From assembly GCA_029256305.1 (NCBI GenBank), contig JAQSYE010000022.1, positions 1 to 50,701 of the forward strand: a stretch of DNA of 50,701 bases, in the 5' to 3' direction. The notes under the pieces are model-generated. The model worked only from the letters and a program-made list of their open reading frames with translations, was not told the DNA's origin and searched no databases. Position 1 is the stretch's first letter. Each line of letters starts with the position of its first letter. This document shows, piece after piece, positions 38,322 through 48,191 of the stretch. Made by a program: the position numbers and the translations under genes. Origin of the DNA: Lacrimispora sp. Lineage in GTDB: Bacteria > Bacillota > Clostridia > Lachnospirales > Lachnospiraceae.

Positions 38322-40051
38322 CCGTTCCTCCTTCTTTCTGCTCCCATTTGAGAAATAACTATTTCCCGATAGCCTTCACAAGTTTCCATCAATTCTTCAT
38401 GAGTTCCCCGGCCAATAACAGCCCCCTCTTCCATTACCAGAATCTGATTTAGGTTCCTGACAGAACTCACCCTCTGGGCGATAAATATGCAGGTAGTATG
38501 GGGGAAATTCTCCCTTAGTTCTCTTCTGAGCTGAGAATCAGTTTTGTAGTCCAGAGCACTGGAAGAATCATCAAGGATCAAAATCTCTGGATGCGCAGCC
38601 AGGGCTCTGGCTATGAGGATTCTCTGCTTCTGGCCTCCGCTTAAATTTGCACCGCGAATATTTAAGGATTCTAAGATACCGCCTTTTTCCCCGATAAATT
38701 CAAGTGCCTTTGCAAAGCCTGCTGCATCAACTGCTTCCTGCTTAGAAATATTTCGCCCCATTCGTATGTTTTCCAATATGGATTCTTCAAATATTACATC
38801 ATTTTGAAAAACAGTCCCGAATCTGGATCTTAAATCTTTAAGACTCATGGTGCGGATATCCCGTCCATTAATACGAATTGTCCCCTCATCCGGATCATAA
38901 TATCTCATAAGAAGATTGATGACTGAAGATTTTCCCGAGCCGGTCGCCCCTATAATGCCCAGCGTTTCTCCTTTTTCCATATGAAACGTAATATCTCTTA
39001 AATGATTTCCAGTTCCGTCATAAGAAAAGGATACATGATTAAATTCCAGAAATGAAGTTTCTTTTTCCACCTCTTTATAAGCCTGCGTCAACTGAAAAGA
39101 TGCCTCATCTTCACCCTCCAGAACTCTGTCGATCCGTTCTGCAGATGCCGTTGCCTTTGATATAATAACGAACATTCTGGAAATGGACATCAGTGCATTT
39201 AAAATAATTGTAAAGTAAGTCATAAATGCCAATATGGTGCCGACTTTGGAAAGCCCCTCATTGACCCGGTATGCCCCTGCCACTACCACGCATACCAATC
39301 CCATATTGAGAAATAGGTTCATAACTGGGTTTATTATGGCTGTCGTAACCGTCGCACGTTTTTCCCAGTCCACCACCTCACGATTGCTTTTATCAAACCG
39401 TTTTTGCTCGAAGTCCTCTTTAGAAAGTGCTTTAATCACACGGATCCCGGCTATGTCCTCCCGAATAAGCCGTACAAATCCATCCACCTTTTCCTGCAGC
39501 TGAGTAAACAGAGGAATACTCTTTCTTGAAACAACGATAACCACTGCTGTCAAAAGGGGAAGAACTGCTAAAAGAATGCAGGCCAGAACAGGGTCAAGCA
39601 AAAGAGTCATGACAATTCCGCCTACCAGTAAAATAGGTGCCCGCACTCCAAGCCTCTGAATTCTACCAATCATTTGATGAACATTATAAGTATCGCTGGT
39701 AAGTCTGGAGATCAGAGATGGTTTGGTTATCTCATCTGCCTGACGGTTTGAAAGAATCATTACCTTACGGAATAAATCCTCACGTATGGTAAAGATGGAG
39801 TCGCTAGCCACTCTCGATGCCATGCGGTTTGCAATGATACTTAATATCACCGCCAGCAGGGAACACACAAACATAAATATTCCCCACAGAAAAATCTCCT
39901 CCTTCTTTCCTGCCGGAATCACCACATCAATCATGCGGGCCAGAGTCCAGGGAAGAAAAAGATCCATTAGCGTTCCAGAAAATTTAATGAAAAAGCCCAC
40001 TGTCATCCGAAGATAATAGGGCTTTAAATAATATGTTATAATTCGTTTCAT
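38318..40051 (-). CDS. ABC transporter, fused permease/ATPase (heterodimer partner)
   Basis: GATGSGKSSVINLLMRYYD, LSGGQKQRILIARALAA, ILILDDSSSALD (degenerate catalytic Glu). Confidence 0.96.
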   Translation of the reverse strand: MKRIITYYLKPYYLRMTVGFFIKFSGTLMDLFLPWTLARMIDVVIPAGKKEEIFLWGIFMFVCSLLAVILSIIANRMASRVASDSIFTIREDLFRKVMILSNRQADEITKPSLISRLTSDTYNVHQMIGRIQRLGVRAPILLVGGIVMTLLLDPVLACILLAVLPLLTAVVIVVSRKSIPLFTQLQEKVDGFVRLIREDIAGIRVIKALSKEDFEQKRFDKSNREVVDWEKRATVTTAIINPVMNLFLNMGLVCVVVAGAYRVNEGLSKVGTILAFMTYFTIILNALMSISRMFVIISKATASAERIDRVLEGEDEASFQLTQAYKEVEKETSFLEFNHVSFSYDGTGNHLRDITFHMEKGETLGIIGATGSGKSSVINLLMRYYDPDEGTIRINGRDIRTMSLKDLRSRFGTVFQNDVIFEESILENIRMGRNISKQEAVDAAGFAKALEFIGEKGGILESLNIRGANLSGGQKQRILIARALAAHPEILILDDSSSALDYKTDSQLRRELRENFPHTTCIFIAQRVSSVRNLNQILVMEEGAVIGRGTHEELMETCEGYREIVISQMGAERRRNG

Positions 40052-40458
40052 GACTCTTCTTTACCTGACATCGTCTCATGCTCTTTTTTTAGTTCCTGAT
40101 ACAAATCATAGAAATTCCATTTTGAGTTGGTATCTGTTATTACAGCCTTTAAGGCTATTTTTGATACCCCTGACCGCTTCAAACCTATCAGAAGCTCATC
40201 AATCCGTCTGTTGGAAAAATTCTTCATTACCAGAATTTCTTCTTCCACTTCCGGGCATTCTGACACAGGCAGTTCCCTGAATCCCTCAATACCAGCCAGA
40301 TAGCCGATTGTCTGGCCCGTCTGGTCCGGTGTAATATTTTTAATGCGGATTCCCATTCGAACCAAAACTGATTTTAGCATGGCAATTCTGGTATTGTTTC
40401 CTTTCTGGCTGTCCTTTTCCGGACAATAATATAATACCATTTCTTTCTTTCCTGTCAT
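40048..40458 (-). CDS. DUF3783-like protein
   Basis: ILVMKNFSNRRIDELLIGLKRSGVSKIALKAVITDTNSKWNFYDLYQELKKEH. Confidence 0.75.
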   Translation of the reverse strand: MTGKKEMVLYYCPEKDSQKGNNTRIAMLKSVLVRMGIRIKNITPDQTGQTIGYLAGIEGFRELPVSECPEVEEEILVMKNFSNRRIDELLIGLKRSGVSKIALKAVITDTNSKWNFYDLYQELKKEHETMSGKEES

Positions 40459-40500
40459 TTTGTCTCCTCCTGCTGCTACCTATAGCAGTTGTATTCGAAA

Positions 40501-40608
40501 TTATTTGCCGTCTAATATGCTGAAATAGAAAGTTGTAAACACCGCGGAAAGTTCCATATCCGGATTATGAAGAATTGTGCAACCTAAAAATCCTATTTTG
40601 ATAGTCAT
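40501..40608 (-). CDS. Putative 35-aa smORF (MTIKIGFLGCTILHNPDMELSAVFTTFYFSILDGK)
   Basis: ATG 40608, TAA 40503-40501; preceded by aaagg SD-like sequence and a TTTACA-N17-TATAAT promoter; absent from ORF track. Confidence 0.5.
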   Translation of the reverse strand: MTIKIGFLGCTILHNPDMELSAVFTTFYFSILDGK

Positions 40609-40642
40609 AACTGATCCGCCTTTCCCAAAATCATTACTTTCT

Positions 40643-40671
40643 ATTATAGTTTACAAGAACACTGGTGTAAA
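40643..40671 (-). promoter_or_regulatory. Predicted sigma-A promoter (TTTACA-N17-TATAAT)
   Basis: Minus-strand -35 40671-40666, -10 40648-40643. Confidence 0.7.
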
Positions 40672-40693
40672 TCCTGTATTCCAATGATTTTAT

Positions 40694-40735
40694 GCAAAAA
40701 AAATCCGCAGCCAGAGAATAACCAGTCTGCGGATT
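40694..40735 (-). terminator. spoVG intrinsic terminator
   Basis: AATCCGCAG...CTGCGGATT, followed on the minus strand by 8 T. Confidence 0.85.
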
Positions 40736-40751
40736 AAACTTATATAGTTAC

Positions 40752-41039
40752 TTAAGCAAATGCTGCTACGGCCTCCGGCATCTCAAGAGCCGTGGTCTCA
40801 TACTTATCCAAAATTACTTTCTGGATCATATCCCGGGTTCCGGAATTAATGGGATGTGCGATATCCCGGTACTCCCCGTCTGCAGCCTTGCGGCTTGGCA
40901 TGGCAATAAATAAGCCTTTCTCTCCTTCAATTACCTTAATATCATGAATCACAAATTCATTGTCCAATGTTATGGATACAATAGCTTTCATCTTACCCTC
41001 TTTTTCGATGCGTCTAACTCTTACGTCTGTAATCTGCAT
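40752..41039 (-). CDS. spoVG: Septation protein SpoVG
   Basis: [51 protein letters not shown]; start refined to 41039. Confidence 0.97.
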   Translation of the reverse strand: MQITDVRVRRIEKEGKMKAIVSITLDNEFVIHDIKVIEGEKGLFIAMPSRKAADGEYRDIAHPINSGTRDMIQKVILDKYETTALEMPEAVAAFA

Positions 41040-41065
41040 GTTAAAGCCCCTTCCCGTCACATTTC

Positions 41066-42187
41066 CTATAATGTGTATCTCTCGTTTTTTTCTATGACAA
41101 TTTTTATATTGTCTGGCGTCCCTATATAGGTGGTATTGGCCCGGATCGTATCCCGGCTTTCCACGATACAATTTTCTATTACTGTATTGTCGCCTATATA
41201 AACATCATTTAAAATGATGGAATTCCTGATGACACAGTTGTTGCCAATATATGCTTTTTTGAATAAAACGGAGTTTTCTACTACCCCATTGACAATACTG
41301 CCGCTGGATATCAGGCTGTTTCTCACAGCAGCTCCAGGGTTGTACTTGGCTGGTGGCAGATCATCAATCTTAGAATAAACATCCGGATACTGCCGGAAGA
41401 AATAATCTCTGACCTCCGGTTTTAAAAAGTCCATATTGGTTGTATAATAGGACTCCACTGAGGCAATGTTTCTCCAGTATGTATCCATACGATAGGCATA
41501 GATTCTCTTAAGATTCCGATAGCGGACGAGAATGTCACTAACAAAATCATAACGGTCCTCCATTGCACACCGTTCAATTAGCTCAATCAGCTGGCGTCTG
41601 CGAATTACATAAATTCCGCAGGAGACTGTGTTAGAAGAAGCAACCATGGGTTTTTCTTCAAAATCTGTAATTCTTCCGTCGTCATTGGTTTTCACAATAC
41701 CAAAGCGGGTAGTGTCCTCCCCTGCCGGAAGTTCCGTACAGACAACGGTGATATCAGCCTTCTTTTCAATATGATATTCCAGGACTTTTCCATAATCCAG
41801 CTTATAGATTCCATCTCCTGCAGCTATGACCACATATGGCTCATGGCTGTTTTTTAAGAATATCAGATTCTGAAAAAGGGCGTCGGCAGTTCCCCGATAC
41901 CAGTCGCTGCTTTCTGCAGTAATCGTGGGTGTAAATACAACCAGTCCTCCCTGCTTTCTTCCGAAATCCCACCACTTGGATGAGCTTAAATGCAGATGAA
42001 GAGATCTGGAATTATATTGGGTTAAAACTGCCACATTCTGTATATGGGAGTTTGTCATATTACTGAGTGCAAAATCAATACTACGGTAGTTCCCTGCAAT
42101 GGGCATGGCGGCGATGGCCCTTTTACTGGATAATTCCCTCATTCTTTTGCTGTTTCCGCCTGCTAATACAATTCCTATGGCTCTCAT
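41066..42187 (-). CDS. glgD: Glucose-1-phosphate adenylyltransferase GlgD subunit
   Basis: [44 protein letters not shown]; paired with glgC. Confidence 0.94.
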   Translation of the reverse strand: MRAIGIVLAGGNSKRMRELSSKRAIAAMPIAGNYRSIDFALSNMTNSHIQNVAVLTQYNSRSLHLHLSSSKWWDFGRKQGGLVVFTPTITAESSDWYRGTADALFQNLIFLKNSHEPYVVIAAGDGIYKLDYGKVLEYHIEKKADITVVCTELPAGEDTTRFGIVKTNDDGRITDFEEKPMVASSNTVSCGIYVIRRRQLIELIERCAMEDRYDFVSDILVRYRNLKRIYAYRMDTYWRNIASVESYYTTNMDFLKPEVRDYFFRQYPDVYSKIDDLPPAKYNPGAAVRNSLISSGSIVNGVVENSVLFKKAYIGNNCVIRNSIILNDVYIGDNTVIENCIVESRDTIRANTTYIGTPDNIKIVIEKNERYTL

Positions 42188-43405
42188 CTCATACCACCTG
42201 CCTTTATGATGTAGTCACCGCTTGTCAACTCTCCATCAGGATAATCTTCCTGCCTGGTCTCGCCAACAATTGCTGTGTTCTTCCCCACCTTTACTTTGTC
42301 TGGTATGACTGAGTTTTCTCCAATGGTCACCAGATCAAACTGATAGACCTTGGGATCATATTTGCTGGGCGCAAAGTCACCCGCTCCCAGTTCACAGTCA
42401 GCACCGATAATAACGTTCTCAGCGATGATTGCTTTACTGATTCTGGTGTTCTCCCCTATCACACACTCCCTCATGATAATGGAATCGTTGACCACAGCTC
42501 CTGATTTGATTAATACGCCGGCACCGATGACGGAGTTATGAACCTCTCCCCTGATCTCAGTTCCTTCTCCGATGATACTTCGGTCAATGACAGCCTCTTC
42601 TGATACATATTGGGGCGGTATAATATCACTCTTTGTATAAATCTTCCAATACTCTTCATAAAGATTAAATTCTGGAATGATATCAATCAGCTCCATATTT
42701 GCTTCCCAGTAAGAGCTTAAGGTTCCTACGTCCTTCCAGTATCCGTTATACTCGTAAGCAAATACCCTGTTACCCGATTCAAAGCAGTAAGGAATGATAT
42801 GCTTGCCAAAGTCACAGCCAGGAACATCGGACATACGGACTAAAGCTTCCTTTAAGACCTTCCAGCTGAATATGTAGATGCCCATGGAAGCAAGATTGCT
42901 TCTGGGATTTGCGGGTTTTTCTTCAAATTCTGTAATCCGGTTGTTCTCATCGGTTATCAGAATTCCAAAACGGCTGGCCTCTTCAATGGGGACCGGCATG
43001 GCAGCAACAGTGATATCAGCGTTATTTGCTTTATGGTACTCCAGCATAACCTCATAATCCATCTTATAAATATGATCTCCAGAGAGAATGAGAACATAAT
43101 CCGGGTTATAGGTCTCCATATACTCCAGGTTCTGATAGATTGCATTGGCTGTACCGGTATACCAGTCGCTTCCCTTGCTTCTTTCATAGGGAGGTAGTAT
43201 CGTGACACCGCCAACGTTACGGTCTAAATCCCACGGAATACCGATTCCGATATGAGTGTTTAAACGCAATGGCTGATACTGAGTCAGGACCCCTACTTTT
43301 TCCGCCAAATGATACTGCGGGTTTTGCCACCTTCTGCGTCAGAACGCCTAAACGGCTGCCCTGACCGCCTGCAAGAAGCATGGCAATCATCTCTTTTTTA
43401 ATCAC
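42184..43405 (-). pseudogene. glgC: Glucose-1-phosphate adenylyltransferase, frameshifted by internal deletion
   Basis: N-terminal [39 protein letters not shown], then the +1-shifted [22 protein letters not shown]...; the expected YRxIDFxLSN segment is absent at about 43295-43302. Confidence 0.85.
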
Positions 43406-43583
43406 GTTATCACCTCTTGCTGTTGATATTTATTGTACTAGCATTATACCACACATTCACGAAATAGTGAACAAATTTTTAAATTATTGTGATAATTTTT
43501 TGTGCATTTTCCGACATTTTTCATGCTTTTGTCATTTCTTTTACATTTTAGCATTTATACAGCTTTTTTGAGCCCCATCCCCC

Positions 43584-43612
43584 TTGAATCGGGGCCAAAA
43601 ATACAGTATAAT
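43584..43612 (+). promoter_or_regulatory. Predicted sigma-A promoter of asnS (TTGAAT-N17-TATAAT)
   Basis: -35 43584-43589, -10 43607-43612. Confidence 0.7.
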
Positions 43613-43650
43613 CTTACTAAGTATGCGAACATGTAAAAGGAGAAGCGATT

Positions 43651-45042
43651 ATGGAATTAACCACGGTAAGACAAATATATAGAGACAAAGATTCATTTCT
43701 CAATAAGGAAGTTACAATTGGAGGCTGGGTGAGAAGCTTAAGGGATTCCAAAACCTTCGGATTCATTGTGTTAAATGACGGAAGCTATTTTGATACGCTT
43801 CAGATCGTATATCATGACACCATGGAAAACTTTTCAGAAATATCTAAGCTGAACGTTGGCGCAGCAATTATCGTCACCGGAACCCTGGTTCCGACACCGG
43901 ATGCCAAACAGCCATTTGAAATACAGGCCGCAAAAATCGACATTGAAGGCACTTCTGCTCCGGATTATCCGCTTCAGAAAAAACGTCATTCCTTTGAATA
44001 TTTAAGAACCATCTCTCATCTTCGCCCTAGAACAAATACGTTTCAGGCTGTTTTCCGGGTACGTTCTCTTATTGCCTATGCCATCCATCAGTTCTTTCAG
44101 GAGCGGGATTTTGTCTATGTGCACACTCCTCTCATCACAGGAAGTGACTGTGAAGGTGCCGGCGAGATGTTCCAGGTAACAACCATGGATTTAAAGAATA
44201 TCCCCATGACTCAGGAGGGAGCCGTAGACTTTACTCAGGACTTCTTCGGAAAACCTACCAACCTAACCGTGAGCGGACAGCTGAATGCGGAAAGCTACGC
44301 TATGGCCTTTCGAAATGTTTATACCTTTGGTCCTACATTCCGTGCTGAAAACTCCAATACCACCAGGCACGCAGCAGAATTCTGGATGATCGAGCCTGAG
44401 ATGGCGTTTGCTGATCTTCAGGATGATATGGAACTGGCAGAGGCCATGCTGAAATATGTGATCCGTTACGTTCTTGAGCATGCTCCGGAAGAGATGAACT
44501 TCTTTAACCAGTTTGTGGACAAGGAACTCTTAGAAAGACTGAACCATGTACTAAATTCTGAATTTGCCCATGTGACCTACACCGAAGCAGTTGAACTTTT
44601 AGAGGCGCACAATGAAGAATTTGATTATAAGGTGTTCTGGGGCTGTGACTTACAGACAGAGCATGAACGCTATTTAACAGAGCAGCTCTTTAAGAAACCG
44701 GTATTTGTCACTGATTATCCAAAGGAAATCAAGGCATTTTACATGAAGATGAACCCTGATAACAAGACCGTTGCTGCTGTTGACTGTCTGGTTCCCGGAA
44801 TCGGCGAGATCATAGGCGGAAGTCAGAGGGAAGACGACTTAGACAAACTGACAGCGCGTATGGACGAGCTGGGACTGAAGCAAGAAGATTATGATTTCTA
44901 CCTTGATTTAAGAAAATACGGTTCTACCCGCCATGCGGGATTCGGCCTTGGATTTGAACGCTGCGTTATGTATTTAACCGGTATGGCCAATATCCGGGAC
45001 GTAGTTCCATTCCCAAGAACCGTTAACAACTGCGAACTTTAA
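43651..45042 (+). CDS. asnS: Asparagine--tRNA ligase
   Basis: [65 protein letters not shown]. Confidence 0.98.
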   Translation: MELTTVRQIYRDKDSFLNKEVTIGGWVRSLRDSKTFGFIVLNDGSYFDTLQIVYHDTMENFSEISKLNVGAAIIVTGTLVPTPDAKQPFEIQAAKIDIEGTSAPDYPLQKKRHSFEYLRTISHLRPRTNTFQAVFRVRSLIAYAIHQFFQERDFVYVHTPLITGSDCEGAGEMFQVTTMDLKNIPMTQEGAVDFTQDFFGKPTNLTVSGQLNAESYAMAFRNVYTFGPTFRAENSNTTRHAAEFWMIEPEMAFADLQDDMELAEAMLKYVIRYVLEHAPEEMNFFNQFVDKELLERLNHVLNSEFAHVTYTEAVELLEAHNEEFDYKVFWGCDLQTEHERYLTEQLFKKPVFVTDYPKEIKAFYMKMNPDNKTVAAVDCLVPGIGEIIGGSQREDDLDKLTARMDELGLKQEDYDFYLDLRKYGSTRHAGFGLGFERCVMYLTGMANIRDVVPFPRTVNNCEL

Positions 45043-45204
45043 GCCGCTGAGGCTGCTGCCAATCAGACAGCCTCTTTATACCGGAACCATGTATGAAGGG
45101 AGTTTGGAATTTCTTTTATATGTGGTTCCAAGTCTATGAAAGAGGATTACGTACAGCAAAGACCAGATTCCTTCGTGCAGTGCTGTACCAGCGAGGTATT
45201 GACG

Positions 45205-46275
45205 ATGAAATTCATACATATTGCAGATGTTCACTGGGGCATGAGCCCTGACAGCGATAAGCCCTGGAGTCGGGAACGCTCCCAGGATATAAAAGACACC
45301 TTTTCAAAGGCCGTAAACCAGGCTAAGACTCTGGAAGCTGACTGTCTTTTTATTTCCGGTGATCTTTTTCACCGCCAGCCCCTTGCCAGAGATTTAAAAG
45401 AGGTTAATTATTTATTTTCAACCATTCCGGGAGTACGTGTGGTCATCATCGCAGGAAATCATGACCGCATCCGTAATAACTCCGCCCTTTTAAGCTTTAC
45501 CTGGGCTCCTAACGTGTCTTATATCTTGGGAGAGGAACTGGAAAGCGTTTATTTTAATGAGATCAACACGGAAGTCTATGGTTTTAGCTATCACTCTGTG
45601 GAGATACCTGAAAACCGTCTTGATCATTTGAAAGTACCGAACAACGGAAAAATTCATGTCCTCTTAGGTCACGGAGGAGATGCGAACCATATCCCCTTTG
45701 ATAAAGGCGCTATGTCAAGTCTGGACTTTTCCTACATCGCCATGGGACATATTCACCGCCCTGAGATTCTGCTTGAAAACCGTATGGCATTTGCGGGCTC
45801 TCTGGAACCTCTGGACAAAACGGAATCCGGTCCTCACGGCATGATGGTAGGTGAGATCAATGAGGTAACCCGTATGGTAACCTCACTAAAATTCATTCCT
45901 TTGGCAAGGCTTCAGTACATCTCTCTTGCCGTCAATGTCACCCCTGCCACTACCAATACAGAACTAGCTATGAAAATTACCCAGGAGATCCAAAATCGGG
46001 GCGGAGAAAATATTTACCGATTCCGCATACGGGGCATGAGAGATCCTGATATTACATTTGATTTAGATATGCTTTCCACCCGTTTTAAAATCCTGGAAAT
46101 TATTGATGAGTCAGAACCACAGTATAATTTCTCTGCTCTCTTTGCGGAACACCCAAGCGATATGATCGGGTTCTTTATCCAGGCCCTTCAAAAGCCAGAG
46201 ATGAGCGGGGTGGAGAAGAAGGCGCTTTATTACGGAATCAATGCTTTGCTTCGTACCACGGATGAAAGGAGCTGA
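45205..46275 (+). CDS. Metallophosphoesterase, SbcD/Mre11/YhaO-like DNA repair exonuclease
   Basis: MKFIHIADVHWGM, LFISGDLFHRQP, VVIIAGNHDR, LLGHGGD, AMGHIHRPE. Confidence 0.9.
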   Translation: MKFIHIADVHWGMSPDSDKPWSRERSQDIKDTFSKAVNQAKTLEADCLFISGDLFHRQPLARDLKEVNYLFSTIPGVRVVIIAGNHDRIRNNSALLSFTWAPNVSYILGEELESVYFNEINTEVYGFSYHSVEIPENRLDHLKVPNNGKIHVLLGHGGDANHIPFDKGAMSSLDFSYIAMGHIHRPEILLENRMAFAGSLEPLDKTESGPHGMMVGEINEVTRMVTSLKFIPLARLQYISLAVNVTPATTNTELAMKITQEIQNRGGENIYRFRIRGMRDPDITFDLDMLSTRFKILEIIDESEPQYNFSALFAEHPSDMIGFFIQALQKPEMSGVEKKALYYGINALLRTTDERS

Positions 46276-46278
46276 CCC

Positions 46279-48141
46279 ATGAAAATACTGAATATCTACA
46301 TCAATGGATTTGGGAAATTCCATGGCAGGAACTTAACGTTCCATGATGGAATCAACATTGTTTATGGAAAAAATGAGGCTGGAAAATCCACAATCCATAC
46401 GTTTATCCGCAGCATGCTTTTTGGAATTGAACGGCAAAGGGGCAGAGCTTCCAGAAATGATCTCTACTCCCGTTTTGAACCGTGGGAAAACAGCGGGACC
46501 TATGAAGGCCAGATCCGTGTGGAACATAAGGAACATATCTACCGGATCGAACGTACCTTTCAGAAGAACAAAAAAGAGTTTAAGGTGGTAGACGAAACTG
46601 CCGGAAAAGAAATCGAGCCCACCAAGGCGTTTTTAGATGACCTTCTGTGCGGGTTAAGCGAAACTTCCTACATAAACACCATCAGCATCGGTCAGTTAAA
46701 AAGCGCCACCGACGAAGGTATGGTGACCGAGCTGAAAAACTATATTGCAAACTTGAATACAACAGGCAATCTTGCACTTAACATCACGAAAGCCGCTGCC
46801 TGCCTAAAGTCCCAGAAAAAGGAACTGGAAGCCCAGATGGTACCGGAAGCAGCCCGCACCTACACTTCTTTGTTAAGTGAAATCCGCAATATTGAAAAAG
46901 AGATTTCAGCCCCTGAGTATGAGAACCAGATTCAGAACTATCAGAAGCTTCGCGTAGATATGAAGGCTGATTTAGAAGAACGCCAGACAGAAAAGGAAGA
47001 GCTGATTAAAAAAGTGGCGAGAGGCAGGCAGGTTCTCACTAGCAACCAGTTTTCCGATCACGAATCCATTCATTCCTATTCCCAGAAGGCACAGGAGCAT
47101 TATGATGATTATATGGAGGCGCAGGCCGCATGTAACCGAAAACCGAAAAAGATTGCTTCCGCTATTTCACTAATTATTGCCACACTTTTACTATGCAGCA
47201 CCGGGATTATTTACTACCTGGGAGAATCCAATTATTTTTCCGCGTATTACGGCGTTGATCTCATTTTGCTGCTCAGTGTTTTTGTCAGTGGAGCTCTTAT
47301 TTTTTATCTAATTGGCCTACTCCTTTTTCTAAGACTTCGCCATCATGTGAAGGATATGGAAATGAGCGGCAAGATCCTTCAGGAGATTTTGTCCCGGCAT
47401 TTAGGTGATACAGACATTTCCACAGATTCTATACAGGCATTTAAGAACCGCATGGCTGAATTCACACGACTCTGCTCTGCCGTCTCTAAATCAGAAGCGG
47501 CCATCAGCCAGAAAGCGGTCCAGATCGAAGAGCTTAATAAAAAGCTGGAAGGCTGTGGAGAAACCATAGAGACACAGCAAAAAAGTCAGTGGGAGCTGGA
47601 AAAGAAACTGGATCATCTTTCCGGCTGTAAAACCCAGGCAGAAGGATTAAAGCACATTCTTGCTGAAAATGACCGTATTCGGGAAGAAATCTCTGCCGTA
47701 GACTTAGCGTTAGAAACCATGACCAACTTATCTTCCTCTATCCGTGACTCGTTCGGACTTTACTTAAATAAGGCGGCCTCTGATTTAATCGCAGGGATTA
47801 CCGGCGGTATCTACACCAGTATGAGTGTAGACGAAAACTTAAATATCTTTTTAAATACAAAAACAAAGCTGGTTCCCTTAGAGCAGGTCAGCAGCGGAAC
47901 CATGGACCAGGTTTATCTGGCGCTTCGCCTGGCTGCCGCAACTCTGATTCAGACTGGTGATGAAAAAATGCCGTTTATCTTTGATGACAGCTTTGTCCTT
48001 TATGACGACGACAGACTTAAGACCGGGTTAAAATGGCTGGCTGGCACTTATACGAATCAGATCATTATCTTCACCTGCCACCAGCGGGAAGCACAGATGA
48101 TGACTGCCAACTTAATGCCATATCATTTAGTGGAAATATAA
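46279..48141 (+). CDS. SbcC/Rad50/YhaN-like ATPase with central transmembrane hairpin
   Basis: Walker A YGKNEAGKSTIHTFIRSMLFG; VSSGTMDQVYLALRLA signature; PFIFDDSFVLYDDDR Walker B; two hydrophobic segments mid-protein. Confidence 0.88.
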   Translation: MKILNIYINGFGKFHGRNLTFHDGINIVYGKNEAGKSTIHTFIRSMLFGIERQRGRASRNDLYSRFEPWENSGTYEGQIRVEHKEHIYRIERTFQKNKKEFKVVDETAGKEIEPTKAFLDDLLCGLSETSYINTISIGQLKSATDEGMVTELKNYIANLNTTGNLALNITKAAACLKSQKKELEAQMVPEAARTYTSLLSEIRNIEKEISAPEYENQIQNYQKLRVDMKADLEERQTEKEELIKKVARGRQVLTSNQFSDHESIHSYSQKAQEHYDDYMEAQAACNRKPKKIASAISLIIATLLLCSTGIIYYLGESNYFSAYYGVDLILLLSVFVSGALIFYLIGLLLFLRLRHHVKDMEMSGKILQEILSRHLGDTDISTDSIQAFKNRMAEFTRLCSAVSKSEAAISQKAVQIEELNKKLEGCGETIETQQKSQWELEKKLDHLSGCKTQAEGLKHILAENDRIREEISAVDLALETMTNLSSSIRDSFGLYLNKAASDLIAGITGGIYTSMSVDENLNIFLNTKTKLVPLEQVSSGTMDQVYLALRLAAATLIQTGDEKMPFIFDDSFVLYDDDRLKTGLKWLAGTYTNQIIIFTCHQREAQMMTANLMPYHLVEI

Positions 48142-48143
48142 TA

Positions 48144-48190
48144 AAATCCCCGAAAGAGATTTTGATTCTAATCTCTTTCGGGGATTTCTT
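48144..48190. terminator. Bidirectional intrinsic terminator
   Basis: AAATCCCCGAAAGAGAT...ATCTCTTTCGGGGATTT between convergent genes. Confidence 0.9.
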
Positions 48191-48191
48191 A

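Noticed and set aside
41040-41171. N-terminal extension of spoVG ([18 protein letters not shown]...)
   Set aside because: SpoVG canonically starts [11 protein letters not shown]; the extension overlaps the 3' end of glgD in another frame.
43217-43308. Separate CDS starting TTG ([12 protein letters not shown]...) as a functional shorter GlgC
   Set aside because: Begins inside the glgC coding region at a TTG without a clear SD, and lacks the nucleotide-binding N-terminus; better explained as the shifted frame of a disrupted glgC.
45205-48141. SbcCD-like pair as a novel anti-phage defence system
   Set aside because: Fits the known YhaO/YhaN-like repair pair in a housekeeping context; no other defence genes or mobile-element signatures nearby.
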